Below, one piece after another: positions 62,857 through 64,000 of a stretch of DNA of 64,000 bases. How positions within the stretch are numbered: position 1 is the first letter of the stretch; every line of letters starts with the position of its first letter. The DNA lies in NCBI GenBank assembly GCA_038501195.1, contig JBBPUQ010000001.1, positions 1,488,001-1,552,000 of the forward strand, given 5' to 3'. Below the pieces are notes generated by a model. That model saw nothing but the letters and a program-made list of their open reading frames with translations. It did not search any database and was not told the DNA's origin. This stretch comes from Nemania diffusa. Lineage: Eukaryota; Ascomycota; Sordariomycetes; Xylariales; Xylariaceae. The translations under genes and the position numbers were made by a program.

Positions 62857-64000
62857 TAATTTTTTTTATATGTATAAACATTCGATTAAACTATAGCAGT
62901 AGCTAGCTAAAATCAATATAGTTATAAATTTTTTGCGCTACTTTTAATAAAATAGAAATTTTTTTTTTCTAGTTTTTATGTTTATATGTTTATATTGCTT
63001 ATATAATATAAGCATTAACAAATAAAAGTTTAATATACTTTTTTATAATAAAAAATAAAGTATTAAATAGCTATAGCTATTTATACAGCTTTTTTATAGC
63101 TTTTTTATATTTACTTAGTTTGTATATAGTAGCGCTAATATATAAAAAAGTTTTCGAGTTTAACTAAAAAAAATGTAGCAAGATCTTTTAAGCGTTAATA
63201 AATTAGCTTGCAAAACAATATACAATTGCTTGCATAAATCTAAGTTTATTATATTTTAAAGCTTTTAGTATAAAAAAAAATTAACTAAAACTAAGTTAAT
63301 ATTAAATAAATTGTTATACTAAGTTTAATTTATTTTGTTGTATAAAGTCCCAATATTGAATTAAAGCTATTTCAATTGTATAAACGTTAGTTTTTGAATT
63401 ATTTGCAATTAAATATTATATAATTGTTTCAACTTAAAAAAGCAGCTAAAATATAGCTAAATAAGTAATTTGTACTTAGTATATACTTTTTTTAGCTTAG
63501 AAAAGTATATATTTAAATAGTGTTAAACTATTGCTGTTTTATAAAAAATAACTAATTAAATCTAGCGTAGTTTTTTTTTAGCTCAGCTTATTAAAATAAA
63601 ACATATTAAATAAAGCTTTAGCTGTAATATAAATATTGCTTTTTAACTAAATAGCTAAAAGTATATTTTTATCGATTAGTTGTTAAAATAAGTACTAAAG
63701 CAAAAAAAAGATTATTTCGATTTGCTAAATATAACTAAATTTATATATAAACTTTAGCTTATTATTTTAGTTCTTAAAACAAAAAACTTATTTACTAGTT
63801 TTTAAAGCTTTATGTTTTAATATAGCATAAAATATAGCTTTTATTGCTTTAAGCTTTTAAGCAAAAATTTGTAGCTAAGTTTGCAACTTATGCAACAAAT
63901 GTAAGTTTATTTAAATTAAGTTATAATTTATTTTTACAATATTAATTATGTTTAGTTTTTGTAACAATGTTTCAAAAGCTGATTAGTTTAGTATTAAAAA
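62857..64000. other. No clear gene; block continues
   Basis: The AT-rich, AGCT-rich sequence runs to the window end without a boundary. No gene or array was seen. Confidence 0.45.

Larger units (their letters stand above)
1..64000. other. RIP-like AT-rich block
   Basis: Seen: about 16% GC in two hand-counted samples. In 53 plus-strand cytosines from 1-360 and 30001-30300, 44 follow a purine, 34 precede T and 31 lie in [A/G]CT. In 1-360 the ratio (CpA+TpG)/(ApC+GpT) is about 23/34, and TpA exceeds ApT in the lines checked. No frame has a normal-sized intact gene on either strand. Known: RIP in filamentous ascomycetes mutates C to T in duplicated DNA, mostly at CpA, giving high TpA/ApT and low CpA+TpG, and the products are packed as heterochromatin. 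Inferred: this is a RIP-saturated fungal chromosome block, possibly centromeric. Alternatives such as an organelle genome or a naturally AT-rich genome fit less well because 64 kb lacks any intact gene. Confidence 0.7.

Noticed and set aside
1..64000. Mitochondrial or plastid genome
   Set aside because: No rRNA, tRNA, cox, cob, atp or nad-like frame in 64 kb, and the directional dinucleotide bias points to C-to-T decay.
1..64000. CRISPR array, riboswitch, bacterial operator or phage system
   Set aside because: No regularly spaced identical repeats with unique spacers, no bacterial gene organisation and no conserved RNA fold. Tandem arrays found are short and degenerate.
1..64000. Telomere repeats (TTAGGG type)
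   Set aside because: No tandem TTAGGG or its complement was seen anywhere.

Overview
The window is one unbroken block of extremely AT-rich DNA. Hand counts give about 16% GC at 1-360 and 30001-30300, and about 6% GC at 57961-59220. I find no intact protein gene of normal size, no rRNA or tRNA, no CRISPR array and no recognisable complete transposon. The composition is biased rather than merely AT-rich. TpA exceeds ApT, CpA/TpG is low relative to ApC/GpT, CpG is very rare, and surviving cytosines sit mostly in [A/G]CT. This is the signature of cytosine-to-thymine decay on both strands, as produced by repeat-induced point mutation (RIP) in filamentous ascomycete fungi. The best inference is therefore a long RIP-saturated heterochromatic block of a fungal chromosome, possibly centromeric or pericentromeric. 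The species cannot be named.

Scattered through the block are islands that still keep GA, TC, CG or GG dinucleotides and in which one reading frame has far fewer stops than chance. Almost all in-frame stops are TAA or TAG, with a few TGA, as expected when Gln (CAA/CAG) and Trp (TGG) codons lose C or G. Several islands are Asn-rich, as expected when Asp GAT/GAC becomes AAT/AAC. I annotate these as possible decayed coding blocks, with modest confidence because an AT-rich six-frame translation easily looks protein-like. The clearest are 6278-6703(+), 7141-7821(+), 10501-11145(+), 28381-29109(+), 44254-44688(+), 52201-53160(-), 55142-55750(+) and 42895-43740(-). None can be assigned to a family with confidence. 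One short motif at 11761-11784 could be a mutated retropepsin (LTR-retrotransposon protease) active site.

Layout: 1-3.1 kb featureless; 3.1-13.2 kb holds most of the stop-poor islands on the + strand, many in the same frame; 13.3-13.8 kb and 14.7 kb hold further islands; 15-23 kb is almost featureless apart from a T31 run; 23.2-26 kb holds three tandem arrays and an in-frame 18-bp repeat; 28.4-29.1 kb is an island; 30.6 kb is an A-rich low-complexity array; 32-43 kb is sparse; 43-46 kb, 52-53 kb, 55-57 kb and 60.6-62.9 kb hold islands; 57.8-59.7 kb is the most AT-rich zone. Nothing suggests that genes here still work together; any coherence is historical, as remains of repeated or trapped genes in silent chromatin.
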